50,299 nucleotides of DNA from Byssovorax sp. (GCA_025362495.1 JANYGI010000106.1:1-50299); one strand, 5' to 3'; numbered from the stretch's first letter, positions 42,203-50,299 are shown. Numbers and translations are program-made. The notes: generated from the letters alone by a model not told the origin.

Positions 42203-43363
42203 TCAGCGAAAGCTCTCTTGATAGCCGGGATCCTCGACGGATCGAGCCGCGGCCGTCTCGCGGAGAGGCCGCGTGGTGTCGAGCATCACGGCCAGCTCCG
42301 ACGTCTCGCGGTGGCCGATGCTGGCCTCGTAGGCGCCGGGGTGCGGCCCGTGCGGCAAGCCCGCCGGATGAAACGAGATGCTCCCTGGCCCGACGCCGCG
42401 GCGCGAGGTGAAGTTACCTCGGCAATAGAAGAGGATCTCGTCGCAGTCGACGGCCGAGTGCGGGTAAGGGCAGGGGATGGCCTCGGGGTGAAAGTCGACC
42501 ATCCGGGGGACGAAACTGCAGATGAGGGCGCCTCGCGTCGCGAACGTACCGTGCCAGTCGGGTGGCAGATGAACCAGCCCGGCGCGGGCCTGGAAGTCGA
42601 GGATCGGGAACGCGAACGGGTACACGGTGCCGTCCCAGCCCACGACGTCGAGCGGCGAGTCTGGCACGGTGAAGCCGTGAAACACGTTGCCGCGCTTCAC
42701 CACCAGCTCGCGCAGGCCTTCGTCGAGGGGGCCGACGAACTCGGGGCGCCGGAAATCGCGGTGGCAATAGGGCGCATCCATCCGCAGCTGGCCGGCCTCG
42801 TTACGCCACTGGCGGGGGAGGTGGATGCCGCCCGGCGCCTCGATCGAGAGCCACACCTGCTCCTTGCTCGAGTCGGGCAGGAAGCGGTGGAGCAGCCCCT
42901 TGGGGACGTAGACGTAGTCGTCTTCCTCGAAGCGGAGATCGCCGAGCACGGTGCGGAGCAGGCCGCCGCCGCGGAGCACGAAGAAGAGATCGTCGGCATC
43001 GCCGTTGGAGAAATAGACGGGATCCGCCGCCGTCGGGCGCACCAGGCCGACGACGACGTCGTCGTTGAAGAGCAGCGGCGTGCGCACGTCGATCGGGGCG
43101 CCGCCCGATCGTTTGAGCTCCAACGACTTGTAGTGGCGCTTGGCGAGGTGGGGCGCGGGGAGCGCGGCCTCGGGCACCGCGAAGCCGTGGTGGGCCTCGG
43201 CGACGCGGTGCTCGTGCGGCCGGCGCTCGTGGTAGAGGATCGTGTACGGCCCGTCGAAGCCGTCGCGCGTCAGGCACTCTTCCCAGCGCAGGGTCCCCGC
43301 GGCGTCGCGGTGCGCGATGTGGTGCTTCCGCGGGAACGAGCCGACAGCGATCCGGTCGATCAT
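42203..43363 (-). CDS. hmgA: Homogentisate 1,2-dioxygenase
   Basis: A 386-aa enzyme that opens the ring of homogentisate to maleylacetoacetate in tyrosine breakdown. Family motifs are present: RKHHIAHRD near the start, a cupin core with GGLLRTVLGDLRFEEDDYVYVPKG, the iron-site region SFHPAGLPHGPHPGAYE, and ETSELAVMLDT near the end. The start ATG overlaps the stop of the upstream gene (TGATG), showing translational coupling in the order FAH-HPPD-HGD. No transcription factor lies beside the operon. Confidence 0.92.
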   Translation of the reverse strand: MIDRIAVGSFPRKHHIAHRDAAGTLRWEECLTRDGFDGPYTILYHERRPHEHRVAEAHHGFAVPEAALPAPHLAKRHYKSLELKRSGGAPIDVRTPLLFNDDVVVGLVRPTAADPVYFSNGDADDLFFVLRGGGLLRTVLGDLRFEEDDYVYVPKGLLHRFLPDSSKEQVWLSIEAPGGIHLPRQWRNEAGQLRMDAPYCHRDFRRPEFVGPLDEGLRELVVKRGNVFHGFTVPDSPLDVVGWDGTVYPFAFPILDFQARAGLVHLPPDWHGTFATRGALICSFVPRMVDFHPEAIPCPYPHSAVDCDEILFYCRGNFTSRRGVGPGSISFHPAGLPHGPHPGAYEASIGHRETSELAVMLDTTRPLRETAAARSVEDPGYQESFR

Positions 43364-44514
43364 CAGGCCGCCCCCTCTGCCTTCTGCGTGCGCTCGATGC
43401 TCTCGAACAGCGCGCGGAAGTTGCCCCCGCCAAAGCCCTGATCACCCTTGCGCTGGATGATCTCGTAGAAGAACGGGCCGGCCTCGCGATCGGCGTGCGT
43501 GCCGGCCGACTCCTTCAGGAAGATCTGGAGCATGTACGAGCGGTCGCGATCACCGTCGACGAGGATCTCCAGCTCGCGGAGCACGCTGACCTCCTCATCG
43601 ATCTGCTTGATGCCGAGGCGCTGGATCCGCTCCGGGAGCATGTCGTAGTAGGCCTGCGGCGTGGGCATGAACGAGACGCCGCGCGCCCGCATCTCGCGCA
43701 CGCACGCGAGGATGTCTCTGGTCGTCATCGCCGCGTGCTGGATGCCGTCGCCGCGGTGCTCCTCGTTGAAGATGTTGATCTGCGAGGCCTTGAAGAAGGG
43801 CCGGTAGGGCTCGTTGTTGGCGAACTTCACGCCCGACTGACGATCCCACATCACGGCCGATTTCAGGCCCGATCCGTGGGTCGCGCTCTCGTCGACGTCG
43901 CTGGTGTGGAACTCGATCGACCAGAAGCGCTCGAAGCCGCACACGTGCTCCATCCAGAGGAGCGCCGGGGCCATCGTCTGGAAGTTCGACGTGACATGAT
44001 CGAAGCGCTCGAGGGCGAGGCGGTTCTTGCCGCCGCGCGGCTCGGTGTAATGGACCGCGCCGGGGAAGAGCGCCCGGTAGCCGTTGCGCTCGACGAAGCG
44101 GAACGTCGTGTCGCCGAAGGGCGTGGTGATCGAGAACGAGGCGAACTCGCCGCCGGCGTCGGTGGCGCGCTGGATTTCGTCGATGGGTGTGCCGCCGCGC
44201 GACTCGAGGAGCTTGAACGTGCGCTCGATGTCCTCCACCTCGAAGACCAGCGTGCCCACGCCGTCAGGGTGCTTGCGGAGGAAGCGCGAGGCGCGCCCGC
44301 CCTCGCCGAGCGGCGACGAGCAGACGACGAGGCACTCGCCGGCCTGGAAGATCGCGCTGCGCTGCTTCGCCGCGGCCTCGAGCTCGGGGCCGCTCCCGCC
44401 GATCTCCGCGAAGTCGAGCTTCTCGGTGTAGAAGCGCCGGCTCCGCTCCAGATCGTGAACGTAATAGTGGATGGCCTCGAGCTTCTTGATCCCGAGCGGT
44501 TCGATGGTCGACAT
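43363..44514 (-). CDS. hppD: 4-hydroxyphenylpyruvate dioxygenase
   Basis: A 383-aa two-domain vicinal-oxygen-chelate enzyme that converts 4-hydroxyphenylpyruvate into homogentisate. The iron ligands are visible: His in ERFDHVTSNF, His in GIQHAAMTT and Glu in FFYEIIQRKG. DGVGTLVFEVEDIERTFKLL and WSIEFHTSDVD also fit. The ATG at 44514 starts directly before the first domain. It lies 26 bp after the FAH gene and overlaps the start of hmgA by one base. Confidence 0.93.
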   Translation of the reverse strand: MSTIEPLGIKKLEAIHYYVHDLERSRRFYTEKLDFAEIGGSGPELEAAAKQRSAIFQAGECLVVCSSPLGEGGRASRFLRKHPDGVGTLVFEVEDIERTFKLLESRGGTPIDEIQRATDAGGEFASFSITTPFGDTTFRFVERNGYRALFPGAVHYTEPRGGKNRLALERFDHVTSNFQTMAPALLWMEHVCGFERFWSIEFHTSDVDESATHGSGLKSAVMWDRQSGVKFANNEPYRPFFKASQINIFNEEHRGDGIQHAAMTTRDILACVREMRARGVSFMPTPQAYYDMLPERIQRLGIKQIDEEVSVLRELEILVDGDRDRSYMLQIFLKESAGTHADREAGPFFYEIIQRKGDQGFGGGNFRALFESIERTQKAEGAA

Positions 44515-44540
44515 GGGGTGTGGTTTGCTCCAGGTGGGCG

Positions 44541-45518
44541 CTACTTCGCCACGACTTTTTGCGCGATCCGGCCGAACAAACTGCGCCCTTCGAGATCGAG
44601 CATCTCGATGGCGATCGTGTCGCCGGGCTTCATGAACGGCGTCGCCGGCTTGCCCTGCTCGATCGTCTCGATCATCCGCTGCTCGGCGAGGCACGAGATG
44701 CCCCGCGCCCGATCGGCGTTGGAGACGGTGCCGCTCCCGAGGATCGTGCCCGCCGTGAAGGCGCGCGTCTTCGCGACGTGGGCGAGGAGCTCGTAGAACG
44801 AGAAGTGCATCTCCGGTCCGGCCTCGGGATCGCCGACGAGCGCGCCGTTGTACGTCGAGCGGAGGCGGAGGTGAACGCGGCCGTCGCGCCACGCGTCGCC
44901 GAGCTCGTCCGGCGTCACCGCGAACGGGGAGAACGCCGTCGCCGGCTTGGAGTTGAAGAAGCCGAAGCCCTTGGCCAGCTCGTCCGGGATCAGGTTGCGA
45001 AGGGTGACGTCGTTGACGAGCGTGACCAACCGGACACAGCGGTGCGCGTCGTCCTTCGTCGTCCCCTGCGGGACGTCGCCGAGGATCAGCGCGACCTCGG
45101 CCTCGAAGTCGAGGCCCCACGCCGGATCGCCGAGCACGAGGTCGTCGGTCGGCCCGAGGAGGACGCCGGATCCACCCTGGTAAACGAGGGGATCGCTGCG
45201 CAGCGTCGCCGGCGGCTCGGCCCCGCGCGCCTTGCGCACCAGGACGATGTGGTTGATGTACGCCGAGCCGTCGACCCACTCGTACGCGCGCGGCAAGGGC
45301 GCCGCGAAGCGCGCGGGATCGACCGGCACCCCGGGGGTCTCGCCGCTGTCGAGGCGCGCGGCCAGGGCGAGCAGCGCGGGCTCGGCGCGCTCCCAGGCGT
45401 CGAGGGCGGCCTGGAGCGTCGGCGCGACGCCGATCGCGGGCGTGTAAACTTGGTTGTCGCGGCGGACGACGACGAGCGTGCCGTCGCGGGTCGAATCACG
45501 GAGCGTCCCGAGCTTCAT
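44541..45518 (-). CDS. Fumarylacetoacetate hydrolase family protein
   Basis: A 325-aa enzyme with the FAH C-terminal fold: LDFEAEVALILGDVPQGT, RLVTLVNDVTLRNL, GFGFFNSKPATAFSPFAV, and a metal site of acidic residues in EAEV and ND. In this operon it most likely cleaves fumarylacetoacetate (or maleylacetoacetate) to fumarate or maleate and acetoacetate, the last step of homogentisate breakdown. No maleylacetoacetate isomerase gene is in the window. It heads the operon with HPPD and HGD and lies 53 bp after the BPSL0067-type gene on the same strand. Confidence 0.9.
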   Translation of the reverse strand: MKLGTLRDSTRDGTLVVVRRDNQVYTPAIGVAPTLQAALDAWERAEPALLALAARLDSGETPGVPVDPARFAAPLPRAYEWVDGSAYINHIVLVRKARGAEPPATLRSDPLVYQGGSGVLLGPTDDLVLGDPAWGLDFEAEVALILGDVPQGTTKDDAHRCVRLVTLVNDVTLRNLIPDELAKGFGFFNSKPATAFSPFAVTPDELGDAWRDGRVHLRLRSTYNGALVGDPEAGPEMHFSFYELLAHVAKTRAFTAGTILGSGTVSNADRARGISCLAEQRMIETIEQGKPATPFMKPGDTIAIEMLDLEGRSLFGRIAQKVVAK

Positions 45519-45571
45519 GGCGACGGGCGCCTACCATGGTCGTCGGGGAGCGTCGAACGATCGGGCGAGGG

Positions 45572-45937
45572 CTACTCGACGACGGAGAACATGTCGCCGT
45601 CGTTGCTCGCGCTGCCGTTGCCGCCGTGGAAATGAATGATGCGCTCGCTCGGCGCGTGGCCGAGCCACTGGTCGAGCACGCGGATCCCGTTGCTGTCTTC
45701 GGAGAGGAAGATCGCCGCGTGGTTGCCGTGCGAGTGGTTCGGGTAGTGCCCGTCGACGAAGGTCGCGATGACGGTCCCCTTCGTGATGAGGTGGCCGTTG
45801 CCCTTCACCTTGATGCCCTGGTGCCAGGAAGCGGTGTTGGGCGCACCGGCCCACGCTTGAACGAGGGCCACGCACTGTCCGGTTCCGACAGCGCTGCGAG
45901 TGGAACGATGCTCGAGATTGTGGGCGATGTAGCTCAT
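45572..45937 (-). CDS. BPSL0067-family (NlpC/P60-like) protein
   Basis: A 121-aa protein with the BPSL0067 pattern: VGTGQCVALVQAWAGAPNTA with a likely catalytic Cys, IKVKGNGHLITKGTVIATF, YPNHSHGNHAAIFL with a likely catalytic His, VLDQWLGH and NDGDMFSVVE. The fold is NlpC/P60-like, a class that includes peptidoglycan amidases and peptidases. There is no signal peptide, so it could be a lysis or effector-type protein that is moved otherwise. The ATG at 45937 is chosen; the longer frame is unlikely. Confidence 0.82.
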   Translation of the reverse strand: MSYIAHNLEHRSTRSAVGTGQCVALVQAWAGAPNTASWHQGIKVKGNGHLITKGTVIATFVDGHYPNHSHGNHAAIFLSEDSNGIRVLDQWLGHAPSERIIHFHGGNGSASNDGDMFSVVE

Positions 45938-46055
45938 GGCGGCGATAGTAGCCGGGCGCGCGTGCGGATCGCCATGGCCGTCTGCTCGCGACACGTTCGA
46001 ACACAATCGAGAGGTGGTAGAGAACGACGACGGGTCTCTCCTGACTCGACGCGCC

Positions 46056-48392
46056 ATGACCGAAGGCTCTCCGATCACCGCGCTCCTCGGGCCCACCAAC
46101 ACCGGGAAGACGCACCGCGCCGTCGAGCGCATGCTCGCCTACGACTCGGGGATGATCGGCCTCCCGCTGCGCTTGCTGGCGCGCGAGGTCTACGATCGGA
46201 TCACCGCGCGCGTGGGCGAGGCGCGGGTCGCGCTCGTCACCGGCGAGGAGAAGCGCGTCCCGCGGCGCCCGGATTACTGGGTGTGCACCGTCGAGGCGAT
46301 GCCGATGGATCGCGAGGTTGACTTCCTCGCGGTCGACGAGATCCAGCTCGCCGCGCACGATCAGCGCGGGCACGTGTTCACCGAGCGCCTCCTCGCCGCG
46401 CGAGGGCGCCGCGAGACGTGGTTCATGGGCGCCGACACCATGCGCCAGATGTTCGCCGAGCTCTGCCCCGCGGCGAAGATCGTCGAGCACCCGCGGCTCT
46501 CGCGGCTCACGTCGGCGGGGCCGGCCAAGCTCTCCAAGCTGCCCGCGCGCAGCGCCGTCGTCGCGTTCGGCATGCCGCAGGTCTACGCGATCGCCGAGCG
46601 GCTGCGCGCGCTCCGGGGCGGCGCGGCGGTGGTGCTCGGCGCGCTCTCGCCCCGCACGCGCAACGCCCAGGTCGCGCTGTTCCAGGCGGGCGAGGTCGAC
46701 TACCTCGTCGCCACCGACGCCATCGGCATGGGGCTCAACCTCGGCGTGACCCACGTGGCGTTCGCGGGCCTGCGCAAGTTCGACGGGCACGCCGTGCGCG
46801 ATCTCGACACGGCCGAGCTCGCGCAGATCGCCGGACGCGCGGGCCGCTACACCACCGACGGCACCTTCGGCACCGTGGCCCCGCAAGGCCTCTCGCCCGA
46901 GCTGGCGCAGGCGATCGAGCTGCATCGTTTCGCCCCGGTACGGAGGCTATTTTATCGCAACACCGATCTCGACACGACGTCCGTCGACGGGCTCGTGGCG
47001 TCGCTGCGGCAGCGCCCACGCTCGCACGCTCTCCGCCTCGTCGAGCACGCCGAGGACACCGCGGCGCTCGTCGCGCTCGCGCAAGATCCTGGCGTGCGCG
47101 CGCGCGCTCGCGGCACGGAGGCCGTCGCGCTGCTGTGGGAGGTGTGCCGCGTCCCCGATTTTCGCAAGCTGCTCCTCGATACGCACGTGACGCTGCTCGC
47201 CGAGATCTACGCGCAGCTCACCGGCCCGCGCGCGATCATCGATTCCGATTTTCTCGCGGCGCGCCTCGCCGAGATCGACGATCCCGAGGGCGACATCGAC
47301 ACGCTGCTGGCGCGGATCGCCTCGATCCGGACGTGGACGTACATCTCGCATCGCGCGCTCTGGATCGCCGACGCGGCCGCCTGGCAAGAGCGCACCCGCG
47401 CGATCGAGGATCACCTGAGCGACGCGCTCCACGACCGCCTGGTGCAGCGCTTCGTCGAGCACGGCGCGGGGAAGCGCGGGACCGCGAGCTCGAAGCGCGC
47501 CCGCGCGAGCGCCGCGAGCGAGAGCGAGATCGAGGCCGCGCCGGTGAACGCGTCGCATCCGTTCGCGGCCCTCGCGTCGCTGCGCGGCCGGCTCGCGCCG
47601 GATCCGCCGGATCCCGTCGCGGCGCCGGATCGCTGGGTCGAGTCGCTGGTGTCGGCCGGGCACGAGCGCTTCGCCGTCGACGCGAGCGGCCGCATCCTCG
47701 ACACCGAGAGCGAGCGCGTGCTCGGCCACCTCACGCGCGGCACCACGCTGCTGCTCCCCGAGGTCCGCCTGCTCGATCTCGACGAGCTCGGCGCCGGCGC
47801 GCGATCCCGCGTGCTCCGCCGCCTCGTGGCGTTCGCGCGCGATCTGGTGACCGAGCTGCTCTCCCCGCTCCGCGTCGACGCAGCGCGCGAGCTCTCCGCC
47901 GCTGGACGCGGGGTGGTCTACCAGATCGAGCAGGGCCTCGGAACGCTCGATGCCCGCGACGCGCGCGGCCAGATCGCCGAGCTCTCGCCGCGCGATCGCC
48001 AGATCTTCGCCGAGCTCGAGGTGACGATCGGCGGCCGCGTCGTCTACGCGTCGGCGCTGCTCAAGCGCCCCGCGGTGGAGCAGCGCGCCGCGCTGTACGC
48101 GACGTTCTTCGACGGGCGCGCCCGGCCGGCGTTGCCGCGGCCCGGCGCCGTCTCGATGCCCGCGGAGAAGGGCGTCGAGCCCAGGGCCTATGTGCTGATT
48201 GGCTATCCGGTGTTCGGCGCGCGCGCCGTCCGCGGCGACGTGGCCGAGCGCGTCCACCGGGCCCTCGTCGAAAAGGCTGCAAACGAAGGCGATCCCGAGC
48301 GACAGGGCCCCTCCGTCGGGCAGCTCGCGAGCCTGCTCGGGTGCCCGGCGCGCGAGGTGCCGGCGATCACCGCGGAGCTGATGGCGAGCTGA
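46056..48392 (+). CDS. SUV3-like ATP-dependent RNA helicase
   Basis: A 778-aa DExH helicase of the SUV3 type. Motif I is GPTNTGKT (Lys18), motif II DEIQ (Asp94, Glu95), then WFMGADTMRQM and the C-terminal RecA motifs VDYLVATDAIGMGLNLGV and QIAGRAGRY. A SUV3 C-terminal-like region follows (LFYRNTDLDTTSVDGLVASL). The C-terminal ~300 residues are a family-specific extension with Arg-rich parts. SUV3 unwinds RNA for degradation in mitochondria; bacterial relatives occur but their role is less clear. The ATG at 46056 is taken from the motif position. Confidence 0.9.
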   Translation: MTEGSPITALLGPTNTGKTHRAVERMLAYDSGMIGLPLRLLAREVYDRITARVGEARVALVTGEEKRVPRRPDYWVCTVEAMPMDREVDFLAVDEIQLAAHDQRGHVFTERLLAARGRRETWFMGADTMRQMFAELCPAAKIVEHPRLSRLTSAGPAKLSKLPARSAVVAFGMPQVYAIAERLRALRGGAAVVLGALSPRTRNAQVALFQAGEVDYLVATDAIGMGLNLGVTHVAFAGLRKFDGHAVRDLDTAELAQIAGRAGRYTTDGTFGTVAPQGLSPELAQAIELHRFAPVRRLFYRNTDLDTTSVDGLVASLRQRPRSHALRLVEHAEDTAALVALAQDPGVRARARGTEAVALLWEVCRVPDFRKLLLDTHVTLLAEIYAQLTGPRAIIDSDFLAARLAEIDDPEGDIDTLLARIASIRTWTYISHRALWIADAAAWQERTRAIEDHLSDALHDRLVQRFVEHGAGKRGTASSKRARASAASESEIEAAPVNASHPFAALASLRGRLAPDPPDPVAAPDRWVESLVSAGHERFAVDASGRILDTESERVLGHLTRGTTLLLPEVRLLDLDELGAGARSRVLRRLVAFARDLVTELLSPLRVDAARELSAAGRGVVYQIEQGLGTLDARDARGQIAELSPRDRQIFAELEVTIGGRVVYASALLKRPAVEQRAALYATFFDGRARPALPRPGAVSMPAEKGVEPRAYVLIGYPVFGARAVRGDVAERVHRALVEKAANEGDPERQGPSVGQLASLLGCPAREVPAITAELMAS

Positions 48393-48396
48393 TTTT

Positions 48397-48428
48397 CCGT
48401 GCTCGTCGCGGCATGGCGACGAGCACGG
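48397..48428. terminator. Bidirectional hairpin between convergent genes
   Basis: A perfect 13-bp inverted repeat (48397-48409 with 48416-48428), loop of 6 nt, in the 46-bp gap between the helicase and the small convergent gene. A T-run lies on the plus strand only before the stem, so neither strand gets a canonical U-tail. It likely ends transcription from both sides by pausing or as a 3' stabiliser. Confidence 0.6.
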
Positions 48429-48438
48429 CGGCGCGACT

Positions 48439-48669
48439 TCAGGCCTGCTTCAAGCGCCCGTCGAGCGAGACCGCGGCGCAGGCGAGCATCGACGCTTCCC
48501 GGAGCAGGTGGAGCACGGCGTCGCGATCGGGGCAGTCGGGGACCTCTTTCAGGATCACCTCGGCAAATACCTTCGCGCCCCGGTGGAGCGCCTCGTACTG
48601 CGCGAGCTTCGCGGGCGTGGCCGAGTGGTGCGAAAAGACGTAGTCGGGATCGAAGTTGCCAGGGGGCAT
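48439..48669 (-). CDS. Acb2/Tad1-like cyclic-nucleotide-sponge homologue
   Basis: A 76-aa protein: an N-terminal Tyr/His segment (YVFSHHSATPAKLAQYEALH) followed by two helices (AKVFAEVILKEVPDCPDRDA and VLHLLREASMLACAAVSLDG). This is the pattern I know from the phage anti-CBASS/anti-Thoeris small proteins Acb2/Tad1: FTYH at the start, Y-x2-iR-x3-e-A, then a P-D/S-R-x3-A loop and a final E-A-x-M-x-A-N-A-x-I helix. Those proteins bind cyclic oligonucleotide or gcADPR signals and block defence. Similarity is by eye only. GGAG precedes the ATG by 7 nt. No phage genes are visible nearby. Confidence 0.6.
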   Translation of the reverse strand: MPPGNFDPDYVFSHHSATPAKLAQYEALHRGAKVFAEVILKEVPDCPDRDAVLHLLREASMLACAAVSLDGRLKQA

Positions 48670-48739
48670 CGGGAGCTCCGTCGCGTGAAGGGGTGAGCCC
48701 GACGAATACCAGGAAGCAACGCGCGGCGGTGGGCCCTCT

Positions 48740-49387
48740 TCACGGCGCCCAGGTGTGGGCGGCCTGCTTGCAATCGACGACGGGCACCGAGCCGTCGGCC
48801 TTCTTGACGAGCACGACCTGGTTGGCCGCGGAGCGGGGATACGAAGTATCGCTCTCGTCGCAGGTCGCGCTCTGGCCGGGGCCGATCACCACCCTGGCTC
48901 CGGCCTCGATGGTGCACTCGCTGATCATGTCGAGATCGTTCCACTGCTTGCAGATCTCGTAGACGCTGCGGTAGGTCGCCGCGGTGCCGCCGGGCCTGTC
49001 GAGCGTCCAGTAAGCGCCTGTGGGGCCCGCGAGCCGGGACTCTTTCCACGAGGCGCTGAAGAGGCGATAGACGGTCACCGGGCCCTTGGCGGTGAAGACC
49101 CGACCGGCGCAGAGCGAGCCTTTGCCGGGCTCGCCGATCGACCACGCGGGCGCCGGCTCGTCGACCGCGACGAGCCCGGGTGGCGGCGTCGCGATCGGGC
49201 CGGCGCAGGCCGCGTGGACGGCGGGCGCGGCCGGCTTGATCGGTGGTGCCGTGATCGCCGGCGTCGGCGACGCGGCGGTGATGGCGACGGGGCCCGGCTC
49301 GGGGAGGGCAGGCGGTCGGGCGGCGCCCCCACAGGCGATCAGGACCACGGAGAGCGCCGTCGAAAGGCGTGCGATCGGGGTGCGCAT
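48740..49387 (-). CDS. Lipoprotein of unknown function
   Basis: A 215-aa exported protein with signal peptide and lipobox LIAC, a Pro/Ala linker, then a ~140-residue domain with conserved-looking Cys (AACAGP, SLCAGR, YEICKQW, SECTIEAG, SATCDESD, VDCKQ). No family recognised. The ATG at 49387 gives the signal peptide. It lies 70 bp upstream of the Acb2-like gene on the same strand, so the two could share a transcript. The upstream 340 bp are non-coding. Confidence 0.68.
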   Translation of the reverse strand: MRTPIARLSTALSVVLIACGGAARPPALPEPGPVAITAASPTPAITAPPIKPAAPAVHAACAGPIATPPPGLVAVDEPAPAWSIGEPGKGSLCAGRVFTAKGPVTVYRLFSASWKESRLAGPTGAYWTLDRPGGTAATYRSVYEICKQWNDLDMISECTIEAGARVVIGPGQSATCDESDTSYPRSAANQVVLVKKADGSVPVVDCKQAAHTWAP

Positions 49388-49728
49388 CCCACGAATATCT
49401 CGAATTCGCACCCGGGCTGCAAGCACCTCCAGGGCGCGCGTGAAGAGAGCCAATCGATCCGGCGGCTCCGGTCGAGCAATGGAGCGACGGTGATCGCGCC
49501 TGGCGTCCCGGCTCACGCCCCCTTCGACAGGCCTGCAGGGATCACGTATCGCGTGAACGCCACACGCACAGAACGACTGTGGCGACCTCGTGTCGCTGGG
49601 CGCCACGGCGACTGCACGAGCGGTGGGCGTCACCACCGGGAGAGCCCATCCAGGACGTGATCAATGGCTGTCTCGAACGGCACGTTCGTGGCGACGTTGC
49701 TTGTCAGACTCGAAGTCAGGAGGAAGCC
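49388..49728. other. Intergenic stretch between divergent lipoprotein genes
   Basis: About 340 bp without a convincing gene. The part next to 49400 is A/T-richer (AATATCTCGAATTCG) and may contain the promoter of the minus-strand lipoprotein gene. The right end has a clear Shine-Dalgarno for the next gene. Nothing else could be assigned. Confidence 0.4.
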
Positions 49729-49956
49729 ATGACGAAGAAGGTATCGATGTTTGCCGCGCTGGCGCTCGGGGCCACGTTCGGGCTCGCCCACTGTGCGTAC
49801 CACGCGCCGGCCGATCAACCCTCCCGCGATCAGGTCGCGCAGACGAGGCCGCAACCCACGCCGAGGCCCGATCCGCGGCCGCGGCCCGAGCCGGTGCCCA
49901 AGCCGCCCGCCCCCGCGCCGATCGACACCGGTGATCCGCCGGCGCCTCCGCTGTGA
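49729..49956 (+). CDS. Small proline-rich lipoprotein
   Basis: A 75-aa protein: signal peptide (KKVSMFAALALGATFGLAHC) with lipobox LAHC, then a Pro/Arg-rich tail (PTPRPDPRPRPEPVPKPP) and a short end. A strong ribosome site (CAGGAGGA) supports the ATG at 49729. The tail looks like a linker with no domain after it; a Cys-rich frame follows in another frame from about 49960, so the gene may be a truncated or frameshifted version of a longer lipoprotein. Confidence 0.6.
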   Translation: MTKKVSMFAALALGATFGLAHCAYHAPADQPSRDQVAQTRPQPTPRPDPRPRPEPVPKPPAPAPIDTGDPPAPPL

Positions 49957-49959
49957 GTG

Positions 49960-50098
49960 GAGCTTGACTGCTTTCGAGCTCCCGGCGCGCGCGGGGCTCT
50001 GCGTCGACGATCCGCGCAAGCCCGATCTCTGCAACGGTCGAGGTAGCTGCTCGAGAACCATCGGAGCTGCGGTGTGCGCGCCGGGTCCAGAGCGCTGA
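49960..50098 (+). pseudogene. Possible EGF-like C-terminal remnant
   Basis: Just after the Pro-rich lipoprotein, in another frame, the sequence reads LCVDDPRKPDLCNGRGSCSR then TIGAAVCAPGPER and stops at 50096-50098. The C-x-n-CNGRGSC-x-n-C pattern looks like an EGF-type or related disulfide module that often ends exported proteins. No start codon or signal fits this frame. A +1 frameshift near 49950 would join it to the lipoprotein gene. Weak support. Confidence 0.3.
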
Positions 50099-50183
50099 CG
50101 AGCGTCCCGCTTGCTCATTTGATGCAGTTGCTCTAGTAGACACGCAGCTGCTCGAATTGAGCGCGAGCCCGGGAGCCAGGACC

Positions 50184-50264
50184 ATGAACGTCGCGCGCGT
50201 GCTCGGAGGGCTCGGCCTCGGAATGCTCGGAGCCGTCTCGCTGAACGCGGGCGATGCAGGCTGA
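50184..50264 (+). CDS. Short hydrophobic ORF (uncertain)
   Basis: A 26-codon frame (MNVARVLGGLGLGMLGAVSL followed by NAGDAG) after a GGGAGCCAGG-type ribosome site. It looks like a bare signal peptide. It may be a small membrane peptide, the broken start of a longer exported protein, or chance. A further ATG at 50278 opens a frame that leaves the window. Confidence 0.25.
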   Translation: MNVARVLGGLGLGMLGAVSLNAGDAG

Positions 50265-50299
50265 CGAAGCCGCGAGAATGGCCGACGAGCCTCTCCCTC

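Noticed and set aside
43495-44796. Plus-strand frame opposite the HPPD gene
   Set aside because: Antisense to an enzyme with all metal ligands; no domain in the product.

Overview
The window is a GC-rich (roughly 70 %) chromosomal segment whose gene content points to a myxobacterium of the Sorangiineae/Polyangiaceae type. The signs are many short-lipobox lipoproteins with Ser/Thr/Gly-rich linkers, two membrane-anchored eukaryote-like Ser/Thr kinases, an S8 protease with a MYXO-CTERM-like tail, an MglA-type small GTPase and a CoxE-type VWA protein. The genus is an inference from gene style; no species could be assigned.

Layout. 1-120: the 3' end of a 5S rRNA and the only U-tract terminator seen here, closing an rRNA operon. 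338-4730: a GT51 glycosyltransferase joined to a long AsmA-like part, an FAD monooxygenase, and tadA. 4799-5091: a 28-bp tandem repeat and tRNA-Arg(ACG), the known TadA substrate, in the same orientation as tadA. 5655-12989: a cytochrome P460-like lipoprotein divergent from a PDZ-thioredoxin, then a VWA protein, a kinase, a lipoprotein and a subtilisin-like protease. 12938-18671: a second kinase, a TPR/PEGA-like protein, a beta-propeller lipoprotein and Cys-rich lipoproteins. 18733-23592: a coiled-coil protein, an MNT-HEPN fusion, a GxxExxY gene enclosed by 62-bp inverted repeats, and a MoaD-aldehyde ferredoxin oxidoreductase (AOR) pair. 23620-34552: lipoproteins, a SnoaL-like protein, a GreA/B-like protein, a membrane protein with HExxH, an Uma2-type protein, a PfpI-type protein and MscS. 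34571-42194: a PA14-GH43 lipoprotein, an unusual SDR, a tandem FKBP lipoprotein, membrane proteins and an MglA paralogue. 42203-45937: a homogentisate (tyrosine) catabolic operon of FAH, HPPD and HGD. 45572-50299: a BPSL0067-type protein, a SUV3-like helicase, a small protein resembling the Acb2/Tad1 cyclic-nucleotide sponges, and lipoproteins.

The most interesting loci are these. (1) The GxxExxY gene lies between 59/62-matching inverted repeats, directly behind AOR, whose reading frame runs through one repeat; it looks like a small mobile or RNA-processed element. (2) The chromosomal Acb2/Tad1-like gene. (3) The tRNA-Arg(ACG)-tadA pairing with palindromic repeats between them. Ten of eleven convergent gene pairs are separated by fewer than 50 bp or overlap; the one exception is where the GxxExxY element sits.

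Function statements rest on motif recognition by eye. No database search or computation was run.
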